A stretch of DNA of 64,000 nucleotides from the NCBI RefSeq assembly GCF_007859325.1, contig NZ_VOHK01000004.1, positions 310,001 to 374,000 on the forward strand, written 5' to 3'. Below the pieces are notes generated by a model. It had not been told where the DNA came from. It did no database searches and saw nothing but the letters and a program-made list of their open reading frames with translations. The stretch's first letter is position 1. Every line of letters begins with the position of its first letter. The stretch is from Luteimonas marina. GTDB lineage: Bacteria > Pseudomonadota > Gammaproteobacteria > Xanthomonadales > Xanthomonadaceae. Shown here piece by piece: positions 35,845 through 44,411 of this stretch. A program made the translations under genes and the position numbers.

Positions 35845-37917
35845 ATGGCACGGAACATCAATACCAGGGAACTTGAACCCCTCGCAGGGGCCATGTACTT
35901 CACCATAGGAAGAGGAACCGAGGGAGGCGCCTCTTCATACCGACTATCAGTCGCGGGCGTTGGTGAGGGCAAATGGGGATCTGTCGACGCAGTCGCGATG
36001 AACAGCGGCTACAGCTTGGGTACGATCCAGGTTGATCTTGGGCAAAGGGGCACATGGCCTCTCGGCACGGTCGAAGCACGCCCACTCACGGAAGGGGAGA
36101 AAACCTATGTAGACGCAATCATCGAGCAGTCCCATGCCCACGCCAAGAAGCATCAACTGCCCTTCACAAATGATCTGGAGAAACTGCGCACCGACCTGCT
36201 CAGCCACGGTGACGGAAGGAAAAGCCGACCCTCGATTACATTCATCGATACTGACACACGCGACAGCATGAATGCATGGGCATCATCTGATGAAGGAAGG
36301 AAGTGGATTCATACCAACATCGATTATCCGCAAGTCAGGAACATGACTCGGATTGCGATGTCGATTCTTGACAGGACCAACCACAGCGTCCAGGAAGAAC
36401 GTCGCTTTGAAGCAACGAACATTCTGGCAAAGACCGCCAATCAGGTACCAGGCAAACTTGGGCGGCTGGAGAATGTACTCAACAACGGCGCAGGCTATGA
36501 TGAATTGTTGGCCGAGGCCAAGGCGATTCAGGCTGGGCTACGGTACTACCACGGACCCAAGGCGGCGTCTGTTGCACAGAGTTATGAAAACAGGTACGGC
36601 ATCCTAGGCGCGGAACAGTCTCTGGATCGTGCCCACGCCAAGGTTGGTTCACCCGACTACGACCCTTCGGTAGAAGCGCGTGACGTGGACATTCAGATGG
36701 CACTGCGCGCCATCGGGCAGCGCCCCCGCATCCACGTGATCAGTGACCCGACTATCGCCAGCATTCAACAGAATCTCAACGAGATTGGGTTCACCGACAC
36801 CCGCGGACAGCCCCTGGTCGTGGACGGAATCCGCGGAGGCCCGGGCAGCCGGACCAACCAGGCCATCGAGGCATTCCGCACGCAGTCCAGCCTGCCCGCC
36901 GAGCGATTCAGGGACTGGAGTCCCGCCGAGTTGCTGGCCGCCACGGAAGCCGCCCTCGATACCCGACAACCGCTGCGTCGCCTCGACCGCACGATCGACG
37001 CGTTCGGCGAACGCTTCAGTGCGAACACCCCCGGAAGCACGCAGAAGGCCACACCGCGCCTGGTCAACGGCCTGCCCGACTATCTGCTGCGGGGACGCGA
37101 AGCCACACCGGCGCCATTGCTCGCATCGCAGCCCCCGCGGACCGGCGACACCGCTCCCCGCGCGCCCCAACCCGCCGCGCCCGCCCCGTCGCCACCGCAG
37201 CCCGATGCGGAACTGCAGCCCGGCCACCGCGGCACGGCCGTGCTGGCCCTGCAGGAACGCCTGCGCCTGGTCGGTGCGACGGACCGGGACGGCCGGGAGC
37301 TGCAAGCGGACGGCAACTATGGTTCGCGCACCAAGGACGCGGTCGAACAGTTCCAGTTGTGGACCGGCCGCGAGACCACCGGTATCGCCGACAGGGACAC
37401 GCTCCAGGCGCTGGACGCGCAAGCCCGGTTCGCGAGCCGGCAGCGCGGGGCGGGCGTCGCCCCCGGGCGGCACGTGGCCGACAACCTGATGCACACTCCC
37501 ACCGCGCCCGGCATCGCCGCCGACGTGGTGCCGCCACAGCGGATCGCCACGACATCTTCCGCCGGGACGAACCTGCCGCCGCTCCATGACCCGCAGCACC
37601 CGCAGCATGGGCTGTACGCCGAACTGAAAGCCGTATTGCCCGACTACACCAGCGAGCAGCGGCTGGCGCAGTTCACTGCCGTCCTCCACGGCGGCGGCAT
37701 CCGGCAAGGGGACCTGAAGGCAATCGACATCAACGCCGATCGCGCCATGTTCATCGCGCATCACGAAGCCGGCATTTCCGTTCGGCTGGGACAGGAACGC
37801 CCGCCATCGATCGAAGACAGCCTGCAGCAGATCGAACACGATCGCCGGGGGCAGGAGGGAACGACGCGACAGATGCAGGCCGTGCCGGCCCAGAATCCAC
37901 CGGCGGTGCAGCACTGA
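35845..37917 (+). CDS. Putative T4SS antibacterial effector with PG-binding domains and XVIPCD
   Basis: A 690-aa protein without a signal peptide. Residues 1-270 are an unassigned domain; GYSLGTIQVDLGQ (55-67) and the preceding TIGRGTEGG recall the glycine-rich hairpin of lysozyme-like folds. Two PG_binding_1-type modules lie at about 300-345 and 458-522 (ALQERLRLVGATD, NYGSRTKDAVEQFQ), split by a Pro/Ala linker (425-455). Residues 578-690 match the Xanthomonadales VirD4-interacting domain: PLHDPQHPQHGLY, then IDINADRAMFIAH, and a Gln-rich tail. This predicts a toxin loaded by VirD4 into rival cells to attack peptidoglycan. GC content rises sharply near codon 300. The catalytic assignment is inference. 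Confidence 0.85.
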   Translation: MARNINTRELEPLAGAMYFTIGRGTEGGASSYRLSVAGVGEGKWGSVDAVAMNSGYSLGTIQVDLGQRGTWPLGTVEARPLTEGEKTYVDAIIEQSHAHAKKHQLPFTNDLEKLRTDLLSHGDGRKSRPSITFIDTDTRDSMNAWASSDEGRKWIHTNIDYPQVRNMTRIAMSILDRTNHSVQEERRFEATNILAKTANQVPGKLGRLENVLNNGAGYDELLAEAKAIQAGLRYYHGPKAASVAQSYENRYGILGAEQSLDRAHAKVGSPDYDPSVEARDVDIQMALRAIGQRPRIHVISDPTIASIQQNLNEIGFTDTRGQPLVVDGIRGGPGSRTNQAIEAFRTQSSLPAERFRDWSPAELLAATEAALDTRQPLRRLDRTIDAFGERFSANTPGSTQKATPRLVNGLPDYLLRGREATPAPLLASQPPRTGDTAPRAPQPAAPAPSPPQPDAELQPGHRGTAVLALQERLRLVGATDRDGRELQADGNYGSRTKDAVEQFQLWTGRETTGIADRDTLQALDAQARFASRQRGAGVAPGRHVADNLMHTPTAPGIAADVVPPQRIATTSSAGTNLPPLHDPQHPQHGLYAELKAVLPDYTSEQRLAQFTAVLHGGGIRQGDLKAIDINADRAMFIAHHEAGISVRLGQERPPSIEDSLQQIEHDRRGQEGTTRQMQAVPAQNPPAVQH

Positions 37918-38042
37918 TCGATCGGCCGTCGCGGGCCCGCGCAGCGCCGACCGCGCGTGACGATCCGACCGGTGCTTTACGCTTCCCGAATGCCGCGCGT
38001 GCGAGCATTTCGCACACGCCAGACGCCACCGCGGGCCCGCCC

Positions 38043-38906
38043 ATGACGCCGACCGTCGCGCCTTTCTTCCACAAGGCCAGCAGCACCTGGAGCTATGTCG
38101 TCACCGATCCGGCGACGCGGCAGGCGGCGATCGTCGATCCTGTGCTCGATTTCGACTTGGCCTCGGGGCGCACGTCCACCCCCTCGGCGCAAGCGCTGCT
38201 CGATCACGTGCTCGGCGAAGGGCTCGACCTGCGCTGGATCCTCGAAACCCACGCCCACGCCGACCATCTCTCCGCCGGGCACTGGCTGAAGGCGCGGCTG
38301 CCGGCGGCAACGCTGGCGATCGGTGAAGGCATCCGCACGGTGCAGAAGACGTTCCGCCCGATCTTCAACCTCGGCGAACACTTCCCGGTCGACGGGTCGC
38401 AGTTCGACCATCTGTTCGCAGACGGCGAGGCATTCGCGATCGGCGACATCGCCGCGCGCGTGATCGCGGTGCCGGGCCACACCAGCGACAGCAACGCCTA
38501 CCTGGTCGGCGACGCGCTGTTCACCGGCGACTCGCTGTTCATGCCCGACGGCGGCACCGCGCGCTGCGATTTTCCGGGCGGCAGCGCGGCGCAGCTGTTC
38601 CGTTCGATCCGGCGGCTGTACGAACTGCCGGACGACACGCGCGTGTTCGTCTGCCACGACTACGGCCCCGGCGGCCGCGACGTCGCCTGCGAGACCACGA
38701 TCGCGGCGCAGAAGCAGGGCAACATCCACGTGCGCGACGGCGTCGACGAGGCCGGCTTCGTCGCCGTGCGCGAGGCGCGCGACCGCACGCTGGCGATGCC
38801 GGCGCTGATCATTCCCTCGGTGCAGACCAACATCCGCGCCGGCGCCCTGCCCGAACCGGACGACAATGGCGTGCGCTACCTGAAGGTCCCGCTGGACACG
38901 CTCTGA
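38043..38906 (+). CDS. MBL-fold metallo-hydrolase (persulfide dioxygenase-like)
   Basis: A 287-aa metallo-beta-lactamase-fold protein. The metal motif is ETHAHADHLSAGHWL, with further ligands in VPGHTSDSNAYLV, FTGDSLFMPDGGTARCDF and FVCHDYGPGGRDV. The sequence matches the ETHE1/Blh-like branch (persulfide or sulfur-handling dioxygenases) more than true beta-lactamases. Its substrate is not proven by sequence. It stands alone between the effector and the molybdate genes. Confidence 0.88.
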   Translation: MTPTVAPFFHKASSTWSYVVTDPATRQAAIVDPVLDFDLASGRTSTPSAQALLDHVLGEGLDLRWILETHAHADHLSAGHWLKARLPAATLAIGEGIRTVQKTFRPIFNLGEHFPVDGSQFDHLFADGEAFAIGDIAARVIAVPGHTSDSNAYLVGDALFTGDSLFMPDGGTARCDFPGGSAAQLFRSIRRLYELPDDTRVFVCHDYGPGGRDVACETTIAAQKQGNIHVRDGVDEAGFVAVREARDRTLAMPALIIPSVQTNIRAGALPEPDDNGVRYLKVPLDTL

Positions 38907-38997
38907 TCCGGCGCCGGCCCTGCCATCGGCCGCCGGCCGGACCGCTGCCTGCGGGACGCTATAGTTCCGATCACTCCCCAACGTTCGAGGACTCCGC

Positions 38998-39531
38998 ATG
39001 CGCCGCCGCGCCGCCCTTCCCCGCTTCCGCCGGGTCGCCGCCGGCCTCGTCGCGCTGGCGCTGCTGCCGGCCGCCGCGCACGAGCATGCGCAGGACCCGT
39101 CCCTGCGCGCATCGCAGCCGGAGCCGCCGGAGATCGCCTCGCCGGTCCCGGTCCCGCTCGACGAGGCCACGCTCGCCGCCCTGCCGCGCGAGTCGGTCAG
39201 CGCGCGCGTGCACGAGGCGACGCTGCGCTGCGAGGGCGTGCCGCTGATCGCGCTGCTGCGCGCCAGCGGCGCCATTCCCGAGGGGCGGCTGGGCAGTCCG
39301 CACCTGGCGCGCTACGTGCTGGCCGACGCGCGCGACGGCTATCGCGTGCTGTTCTCCTTGGCCGAACTCGATCCGGGCACCGGCAACCGCGCCGCGTACG
39401 TGGTCGACCGCTGCGACGGCAAGGCGCTGGGCGACGACACCGGGCCGCTGCGCCTGCTGGTGCCCGATGACGTCCGCGCGGCGCGCGGCGTGCGCCAGCT
39501 GGAGGCGATCACCGTGGTGGTGGCGCCATGA
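38998..39531 (+). CDS. Small exported molybdopterin-oxidoreductase-like domain protein
   Basis: A 177-aa protein with an Arg-rich N terminus and export segment ([19 protein letters not shown]). The rest resembles the truncated oxidoreductase molybdopterin-binding fold ([40 protein letters not shown]), of a kind often found next to modA. It lacks the cofactor-binding Cys context of full enzymes. The stop overlaps an ATG in the modA reading, so it probably heads the molybdate operon. Function is unknown; a link to molybdate or cofactor handling is inferred from position. A TATAGT box at 38960 may belong to its promoter. Confidence 0.7.
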   Translation: MRRRAALPRFRRVAAGLVALALLPAAAHEHAQDPSLRASQPEPPEIASPVPVPLDEATLAALPRESVSARVHEATLRCEGVPLIALLRASGAIPEGRLGSPHLARYVLADARDGYRVLFSLAELDPGTGNRAAYVVDRCDGKALGDDTGPLRLLVPDDVRAARGVRQLEAITVVVAP

Positions 39532-39554
39532 CCCTGCCTGCACGGAGACCGGCG

Positions 39555-40349
39555 ATGTTCCGGAGACTGTTCGCGACGATGGCGCTCGCCCTGCTGCTGA
39601 CGGCCTGCGGCAAGCAGGACGCACCGGCCAGTGCCAATGAAGGTACGACGACGCCTCTGACCGTGTTCGCCGCCGCGAGCCTCAAGGAATCGATGGATGC
39701 GGCGGCGGATGCCTTCCGCCAGCAGACCGGCCAGCCGGTGCAGGTCTCGTATGCCGGCAGTTCCGCGCTCGCCCGGCAGATCGAGCAGCGCGCGCCGGCC
39801 GACGTGTTCGTCTCCGCCGACACCGAATGGATGGACTGGCTGCAGGAGCGCGATCTGGTCGACACCGCCACCCGCGCCGACCTGCTCGGCAACACGCTGG
39901 TGCTGGTGGCGCCGGCCGACGGCGAGGCGCAGCCGCTCACGCTCGAAAGCGGCACCGACCTGCTGCCGCTGCTCGGCGACAACGGCCGCCTCGCGCTGGC
40001 GCTTACCGACAGCGTGCCGGCCGGCAAGTACGCCAGGGCCGCGTTCGAATCGCTCGGCCTGTGGAACGCACTGCAGCCGCGCGTGGCCGAATCGGAGAAC
40101 GTGCGCGCGGCGCTGCTGCTGGTCGCGCGCGGCGAGGCGCCGCTGGGCGTGGTCTACGGCAGCGATGCGCGGGCCGAGCCGCGGGTGAAGGTGCTGGCAA
40201 CCTTCCCCGCCGACGCGCACCCCGAGATCGTCTATCCCGTGGCCAAGCTGCGCGCCAGCTCGCATCCGCAGGCAGGTGCGTTCGTGCAGTGGCTGGAATC
40301 GCCCGAGGCAGGCGAGCTCTTCCAGCGGTACGGTTTCATCCTGCGCTGA
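39555..40349 (+). CDS. modA: Molybdate ABC transporter substrate-binding lipoprotein
   Basis: A 264-aa protein beginning [20 protein letters not shown], a lipoprotein signal with Cys18. The binding-protein body starts [20 protein letters not shown] and has [20 protein letters not shown], the oxyanion-binding serines of ModA. ATG 39555 is chosen because CGGAGACC lies at good spacing and gives a clean signal peptide; ATG 39528, overlapping the previous stop, would add nine residues. It is followed by modB after 12 bases. Confidence 0.93.
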   Translation: MFRRLFATMALALLLTACGKQDAPASANEGTTTPLTVFAAASLKESMDAAADAFRQQTGQPVQVSYAGSSALARQIEQRAPADVFVSADTEWMDWLQERDLVDTATRADLLGNTLVLVAPADGEAQPLTLESGTDLLPLLGDNGRLALALTDSVPAGKYARAAFESLGLWNALQPRVAESENVRAALLLVARGEAPLGVVYGSDARAEPRVKVLATFPADAHPEIVYPVAKLRASSHPQAGAFVQWLESPEAGELFQRYGFILR

Positions 40350-40361
40350 GGCCGCGCCTGC

Positions 40362-41048
40362 GTGTTCACGCCCGAGGAAGCCACCGCGATCGCGCTCAGC
40401 GTGAAGGTGGCGGTCGCAGCATCGCTGGCCAGCCTGCCGCCGGGCATCGCGGTGGCGTGGCTGCTCGCACGCCGGCGCTTCTTCGGCAAGTCGCTGCTGG
40501 ACGCGCTGGTGCACCTGCCGCTGGTGCTGCCGCCGGTGGTGGTGGGCTACGCGCTGCTGGTGACGCTGGGGCACAACGGCACGGTCGGGCGCTTGTTGTC
40601 GGAGCAGTTCGGCATCACCCTCGCCTTCCGCTGGACCGGCGCCGCGCTCGCCAGCGCGATCATGGGCTTCCCGCTGATGGTGCGCGCGATCCGGCTGGCG
40701 ATCGAATCGGTGGACCGGCGACTGGAACAGGCCGCTTCGACGCTGGGCGCGAACCCGCTGCGCGTGTTCCTCACCGTCACCCTGCCGCTGGCCTGGCCCG
40801 GCATCGTCGCCGGCACGGTGCTGGCGTTCGCCAAGGCGCTGGGCGAGTTCGGCGCAACCATCACCTTCGTCTCCAGCATCCCGGGGCAGACGCGCACGCT
40901 GTCGTCGGCGATCTACGGACTGATGCAGGTGCCGGGCGGCGAGGCCGGCATCTGGCGGCTGGCGGTGGTCGCGATCGCCATCTCCCTGCTCGCCCTGCTG
41001 GCCTCGGAATGGCTCGTGCGGCGCCAGCGCGGCGAGGAGCGCGATTGA
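40362..41048 (+). CDS. modB: Molybdate ABC transporter permease
   Basis: A 228-aa inner-membrane permease with about five helices. The EAA loop that docks on the ATPase is EQAASTLGANPLRVFLTVTL, and LPLVLPPVVVGYALL and GEFGATITFVSSIPG are typical ModB blocks. It begins with GTG. The stop overlaps the modC ATG by one base. Confidence 0.95.
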   Translation: MFTPEEATAIALSVKVAVAASLASLPPGIAVAWLLARRRFFGKSLLDALVHLPLVLPPVVVGYALLVTLGHNGTVGRLLSEQFGITLAFRWTGAALASAIMGFPLMVRAIRLAIESVDRRLEQAASTLGANPLRVFLTVTLPLAWPGIVAGTVLAFAKALGEFGATITFVSSIPGQTRTLSSAIYGLMQVPGGEAGIWRLAVVAIAISLLALLASEWLVRRQRGEERD

Positions 41049-41668
41049 TGCTCGACATCGACGTCCAGCTGCGGCGCGGCCGTTTCGAGCGCCACGTGCG
41101 CATCGCCGAGGATGCACGCGTGCTGGCGCTGACCGGGCCGTCGGGCGCCGGCAAGACCTCGGTGCTGAACGCGATCGCGGGGCTGGTGCGACCGGTGTCC
41201 GGCCGCATCGCGATCGACGGCCGTACGCTGTTCGACAGCGCCGCCCGCATCGACGTGCCCACGCACCGCCGCCGCATCGGCTACGTGTTCCAGGACGCGC
41301 GCCTGTTCCCGCATCGCGACGTGCGCGCGAACCTGCTCTACGGCCGCCACGGCGCGCGCGGCGACGTCGCCTCGTTCGAACTCGACGCGGTGGTCGACCT
41401 GCTCGGCATCGGCCACCTGCTGCAGCGGCGCCCGGCGAACCTGTCCGGCGGCGAGGCGCAGCGCGTCGCGATCGGCCGCGCCCTGCTGTCGCAGCCTGCG
41501 ATCCTGATGTTCGACGAACCGCTGTCCTCGCTCGACCAGGCCCGGCGCGAGGAACTGATCCCCTGGCTGCAGCGCGTGCGCGACGAGGTGCGGCTGCCGA
41601 TGGTCTACGTCAGCCACACCGAGGACGACGTGCGCCGCATTGCGCATGCGGTGCACGTACTGGCCTGA
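41048..41668 (+). CDS. modC: Molybdate ABC transporter ATP-binding protein, short form
   Basis: A 206-aa ATPase: Walker A GPSGAGKT, Q-loop GYVFQDARLFPH, signature LSGGEAQRVAIGRALL, Walker B ILMFDEPLSSLD, and the H-loop VYVSHTEDD. It ends right after the ABC domain, whereas E. coli ModC (about 350 aa) carries a C-terminal TOBE/Mop domain that senses molybdate. The TOBE part is missing and is not found in another frame downstream, where the convergent BlaR1-like gene begins. Confidence 0.92.
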   Translation: MLDIDVQLRRGRFERHVRIAEDARVLALTGPSGAGKTSVLNAIAGLVRPVSGRIAIDGRTLFDSAARIDVPTHRRRIGYVFQDARLFPHRDVRANLLYGRHGARGDVASFELDAVVDLLGIGHLLQRRPANLSGGEAQRVAIGRALLSQPAILMFDEPLSSLDQARREELIPWLQRVRDEVRLPMVYVSHTEDDVRRIAHAVHVLA

Positions 41669-41677
41669 CGCCTGCCG

Positions 41678-42958
41678 TCAGGCGCCCGGGGCCGGACCCG
41701 GCGCATCGCCGTCATTCGCGGCAGGTGCCGGATCGGACGCCCGGAAATCCACCGGCACCCGCACCCAGCCCTCGATAGCCTTGCCGTTCTCGACGCGCGG
41801 CGCGAACTGCCACTGTCGGACGGCCGCCACGGTCACCGCGTCGAATACGCCTTCCGGCCGGGCGTGCTCCACCACCACGTCCTTGACGCTGCCATCCGCG
41901 CCCACTAGGACCCTCAGCATCACCCGCCCGTCCAGACCCTTGGCCGCAGCGTCCGGCGGATACTCGGGCGGGGGCAGGCGATTCGCGGGCATGGGCCCCT
42001 CGGCCGCCCGTATCGGCGATTCGGGCGCGGGTGGCGGCTCGGGGGCTCCGGCCGGACGCGCGGACCAGGCGGCATAGCTGCAGGCAGACAACATGATGCC
42101 CAGTGCGAGGATCCCGGAACGACGGCGACCGATCCCGGGTTGAGGTTGTTTCAGCATGAGGATGCGCTCCTTCAACGATTGGCTGGACTGCCAATGGCAG
42201 CCGACCGGCAGTCCAGGGACGGCCAACTGCACGTTCAACATCGCGTCTGCGTAGCGCCGACGGGCTTGGGGATGGGATGCGACCACGGTGGCGTCGCAGG
42301 CCAGTTCCTGGTCGAGGCGGAAGCTGCGCCCGGCGAAGTGCAGGAGGGGGTTGAACCATTGCAGGCAGCGCAGCGCCACCGCGACCAGGTTGGCGCGGGT
42401 ATCGCCGCGCGCCAGGTGCGCCCGCTCGTGGGCGAGCACCAGGATCGCTTCGTCGGGTCCATGCCGCGATTCGAAGTCGACGGGCAGGATGATGCGCGGA
42501 CGCAGGGCGCCGACGACCGCCGGACCCTCCACACGGGCACCCCGCCAATGACCCTCGGCATCGCGTTCGAGCCTGCCAATCCGCGCCAGAAAGTGCCGCT
42601 GCTGCCGTATGAAGCGCAATGCCGCCAGCGCCATGCCGATCAGCCACATACCGGCCAGTACCAGGGCCCAGTCGATGCCCGGCCCTGCCGCCGAAGCCGA
42701 TGCGGCCTCGACCGCTGCCACCACCAACACGCCCGGATGCAGGGCCACCAGTTCCGGCGCCAGCACCTGGCCTGCCTGTGGCCGCGGCAGCGCGGCCGCG
42801 ACCAGCGCCAGTGGCACCAGCGCCCAGGCGCCGTAGGCCACGCGGACACCGAAGGCGCGCCGCAGCGGACGGCGCAGGACCAGCACCAGCAGCAGCGCCC
42901 CGCTGACGGCGAGGCTGCCGTCGACCAGCCAGCGAAGCAGGGACTCAGCGACGGCCAT
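41678..42958 (-). CDS. BlaR1-type M56 membrane peptidase fused to a TonB C-terminal domain
   Basis: A 426-aa membrane protein. Three to four N-terminal helices precede a cytoplasmic zinc protease domain with AHERAHLARGD (HExxH at 177-181) and the downstream RLDQELACDATVV. A further helix at about 285-305 and a Pro-rich linker lead to a periplasmic TonB_C domain (about 341-415: YPPDAAAKGLDGRVMLRVLV, AVRQWQFAPRVENG). M56-TonB fusions are common in Xanthomonadaceae and replace the penicillin-binding sensor of classical BlaR1. It likely destroys the BlaI repressor in response to an envelope signal. Its start overlaps the blaI end by 14 bases. Confidence 0.9.
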   Translation of the reverse strand: MAVAESLLRWLVDGSLAVSGALLLVLVLRRPLRRAFGVRVAYGAWALVPLALVAAALPRPQAGQVLAPELVALHPGVLVVAAVEAASASAAGPGIDWALVLAGMWLIGMALAALRFIRQQRHFLARIGRLERDAEGHWRGARVEGPAVVGALRPRIILPVDFESRHGPDEAILVLAHERAHLARGDTRANLVAVALRCLQWFNPLLHFAGRSFRLDQELACDATVVASHPQARRRYADAMLNVQLAVPGLPVGCHWQSSQSLKERILMLKQPQPGIGRRRSGILALGIMLSACSYAAWSARPAGAPEPPPAPESPIRAAEGPMPANRLPPPEYPPDAAAKGLDGRVMLRVLVGADGSVKDVVVEHARPEGVFDAVTVAAVRQWQFAPRVENGKAIEGWVRVPVDFRASDPAPAANDGDAPGPAPGA

Positions 42959-43316
42959 CGTCGAGGTCCTCGATCAAACGACGCAATTCGTCGATGTCGG
43001 CCTGGCTGAGCTTGCCGCGCTCGCTGAAATGCGCCACCAGCGGCGCCACGCGGCCTCCGAACAGCCGGTCGAGCACGCCTTGGCTCTGGCTCGCCACCCA
43101 GGCCTCGCGCGTCAGCTGCGGCGAGTACAGGTAACGTCGACCATCGCGATCGGCACGCACGGCCCCTTTCTTCAATAGCCGGTTGAGCAGGGTCTTGATG
43201 GTCGGCTCGGCCCAGTCGCTGCGCGCCGAAAGCACGGCAACCACCTCGTCGGAACCAAGCGGGCTGCGGTTCCAGAGGACCTCCATCACAACCGATTCGG
43301 CGTCGCTGACCGGCAT
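42945..43316 (-). CDS. blaI: BlaI/MecI-family transcriptional repressor
   Basis: A 123-aa winged-helix repressor. It begins MPVSDAESVVMEVLWNRSPLGSDEVV, has the recognition region WAEPTIKTLLNRLLKKGAVRADRDGRRYLYSP and a C-terminal dimerisation part ending LRRLIEDLDDGRR. It is encoded before and overlapping the M56 peptidase gene, the normal signal-transduction pair. Two TACA/TGTA operators are immediately upstream, so autorepression is expected. No beta-lactamase gene is adjacent. Confidence 0.93.
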   Translation of the reverse strand: MPVSDAESVVMEVLWNRSPLGSDEVVAVLSARSDWAEPTIKTLLNRLLKKGAVRADRDGRRYLYSPQLTREAWVASQSQGVLDRLFGGRVAPLVAHFSERGKLSQADIDELRRLIEDLDDGRR

Positions 43317-43318
43317 CG

Positions 43319-43368
43319 TTTACACCTGTAATTTTTATTCAGATTACAGCTGTAATCTATGTTGTCAA
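43319..43368 (-). promoter_or_regulatory. blaI promoter with two BlaI-type operators
   Basis: On the minus strand TTGACA (43368-43363) and TAATCT (43346-43341) are spaced by 16. The 18-bp perfect palindrome AGATTACAGCTGTAATCT (43341-43358) fills the spacer and -10 box. A second, imperfect site with core TACACCTGTA is at 43321-43330, next to the start codon. Both contain the TACA-N2-TGTA pattern known for BlaI/MecI repressors. Confidence 0.75.
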
Positions 43369-43402
43369 GCCCCTTGTTTCCCCGATGCCGCATCCGGGGC
43401 CG

Positions 43403-43963
43403 TCAGCCCCCCGGCATCGGCTGCCACCCGGCGGTGCACGCACCGGCATCGGATCGGACGCTACCGTCGCCAGCCCGCCCGCGCCCGTCTTCCGCTTCGG
43501 CCAGCAGCGCTGCGATCTGCGCACCAAGCGCGAGATCCCCCACCTGCCCGAAGTGCTGCGCGCGCAGCCGGCCCAGTACGTCGATCAGCACCAGCGTCGG
43601 CGTGCCCTGCATCGCGTAGGCGCGCATGGTCTGCGGGATCGGGCCATCTGCCGCCGGCGCATCGACGCCGACCGGAAAACCGATGCGGTACTCGTGCAGG
43701 AAGGCTTCCAGCGCGACCGGCGTCATCGCGGCATGGTGTTCGAACACCGCGTGCAGCCCGACCACGGCGACGCGCTCCTTCGGGAACGTCGCGTGCACGC
43801 GCGCGACCTGCGGCAGTCCATGGGAGACGCAGCCCGGGCACAGCATCTGGAACGCTTCGAGCACGATCACCCTGCCGCGCAGCGACTCCACGCCGAGCGG
43901 CGCATCGGTGTTGAACCATTGCGACACCTGCCACGGCGGCGCGGGACGCAGCGATCGTTCCAT
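43403..43963 (-). CDS. Thioredoxin-fold redoxin (TlpA/peroxiredoxin-like)
   Basis: A 186-aa protein with the redoxin pattern: SLRGRVIVLEAFQMLCPGCVSHG, with a CPGC active site after the first strands, AVVGLHAVFEHH, and the cis-Pro region MQGTPTLVLIDVLGRLRAQH. There is no clear signal peptide, so it is probably cytoplasmic. ATG 43963 is chosen as the start of the domain; an upstream reading would add 34 residues of low similarity. Genes for another thioredoxin-fold protein and a Cys-rich MarR regulator follow upstream in the same orientation, suggesting a redox module. Confidence 0.82.
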   Translation of the reverse strand: MERSLRPAPPWQVSQWFNTDAPLGVESLRGRVIVLEAFQMLCPGCVSHGLPQVARVHATFPKERVAVVGLHAVFEHHAAMTPVALEAFLHEYRIGFPVGVDAPAADGPIPQTMRAYAMQGTPTLVLIDVLGRLRAQHFGQVGDLALGAQIAALLAEAEDGRGRAGDGSVRSDAGACTAGWQPMPGG

Positions 43964-44081
43964 CTCGACCCTCCACGGAAACGGGGTGCCGGAGACCCGG
44001 CCATCGCGGATCTCCGGCGGAACGGCGGGCCCGGCGCATCGACTTGCCCGGCCGGGCCGGGTCATGCGCCGGACGACCGCC

Positions 44082-44321
44082 TCAGCGCAGGTCGGCGAGC
44101 GCGGCGCCGAAGTTGATGTGCAGCGGCTGGCCGTCGATCAGCAGCGCCGGGACCGACTTCACGCCGGCCTGCTCGGCTTCCCGCAGCCGCCCGGGCTGCT
44201 CGCCCAGGTGCACCACTTCCACGTCGTAGCGCGCGGGGTCGAGTGAATGGGCGAGTCGCTGTTCGGCGTCGACGCAGACCGCGCAGCCGGCGTGGTAGAA
44301 GATCGCCTTGTTCTGGCTCAT
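44082..44321 (-). CDS. Small thioredoxin/glutaredoxin-like protein
   Basis: A 79-aa protein: MSQNKAIFYHAGCAVCVDAE with a CAVC redox motif, then GVKSVPALLIDGQPLHINFG with the cis-Pro. The size is that of a minimal thioredoxin fold. AGGAG precedes the ATG at 44321. It lies between the redoxin and marR genes on the same strand. Confidence 0.82.
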   Translation of the reverse strand: MSQNKAIFYHAGCAVCVDAEQRLAHSLDPARYDVEVVHLGEQPGRLREAEQAGVKSVPALLIDGQPLHINFGAALADLR

Positions 44322-44411
44322 GATCGGAACTCCTCTTGCTTGCTCTTGCAGGGTGGGTGGGAGGTACCGGGCGGCGTCCGATGACCGTCGGGCGCCGCCC
44401 ACTTTTTCCGC

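Noticed and set aside
32520..37917. A conjugative element
   Set aside because: No relaxase, oriT-like structure, integrase or virB genes are present; the block fits an antibacterial T4SS cargo better.
38043..38906. A beta-lactamase to go with the BlaI/BlaR1-like genes
   Set aside because: The MBL-fold protein resembles ETHE1/Blh-type sulfur enzymes, lies several genes away across the mod operon and lacks a signal peptide or BlaI-type operator.
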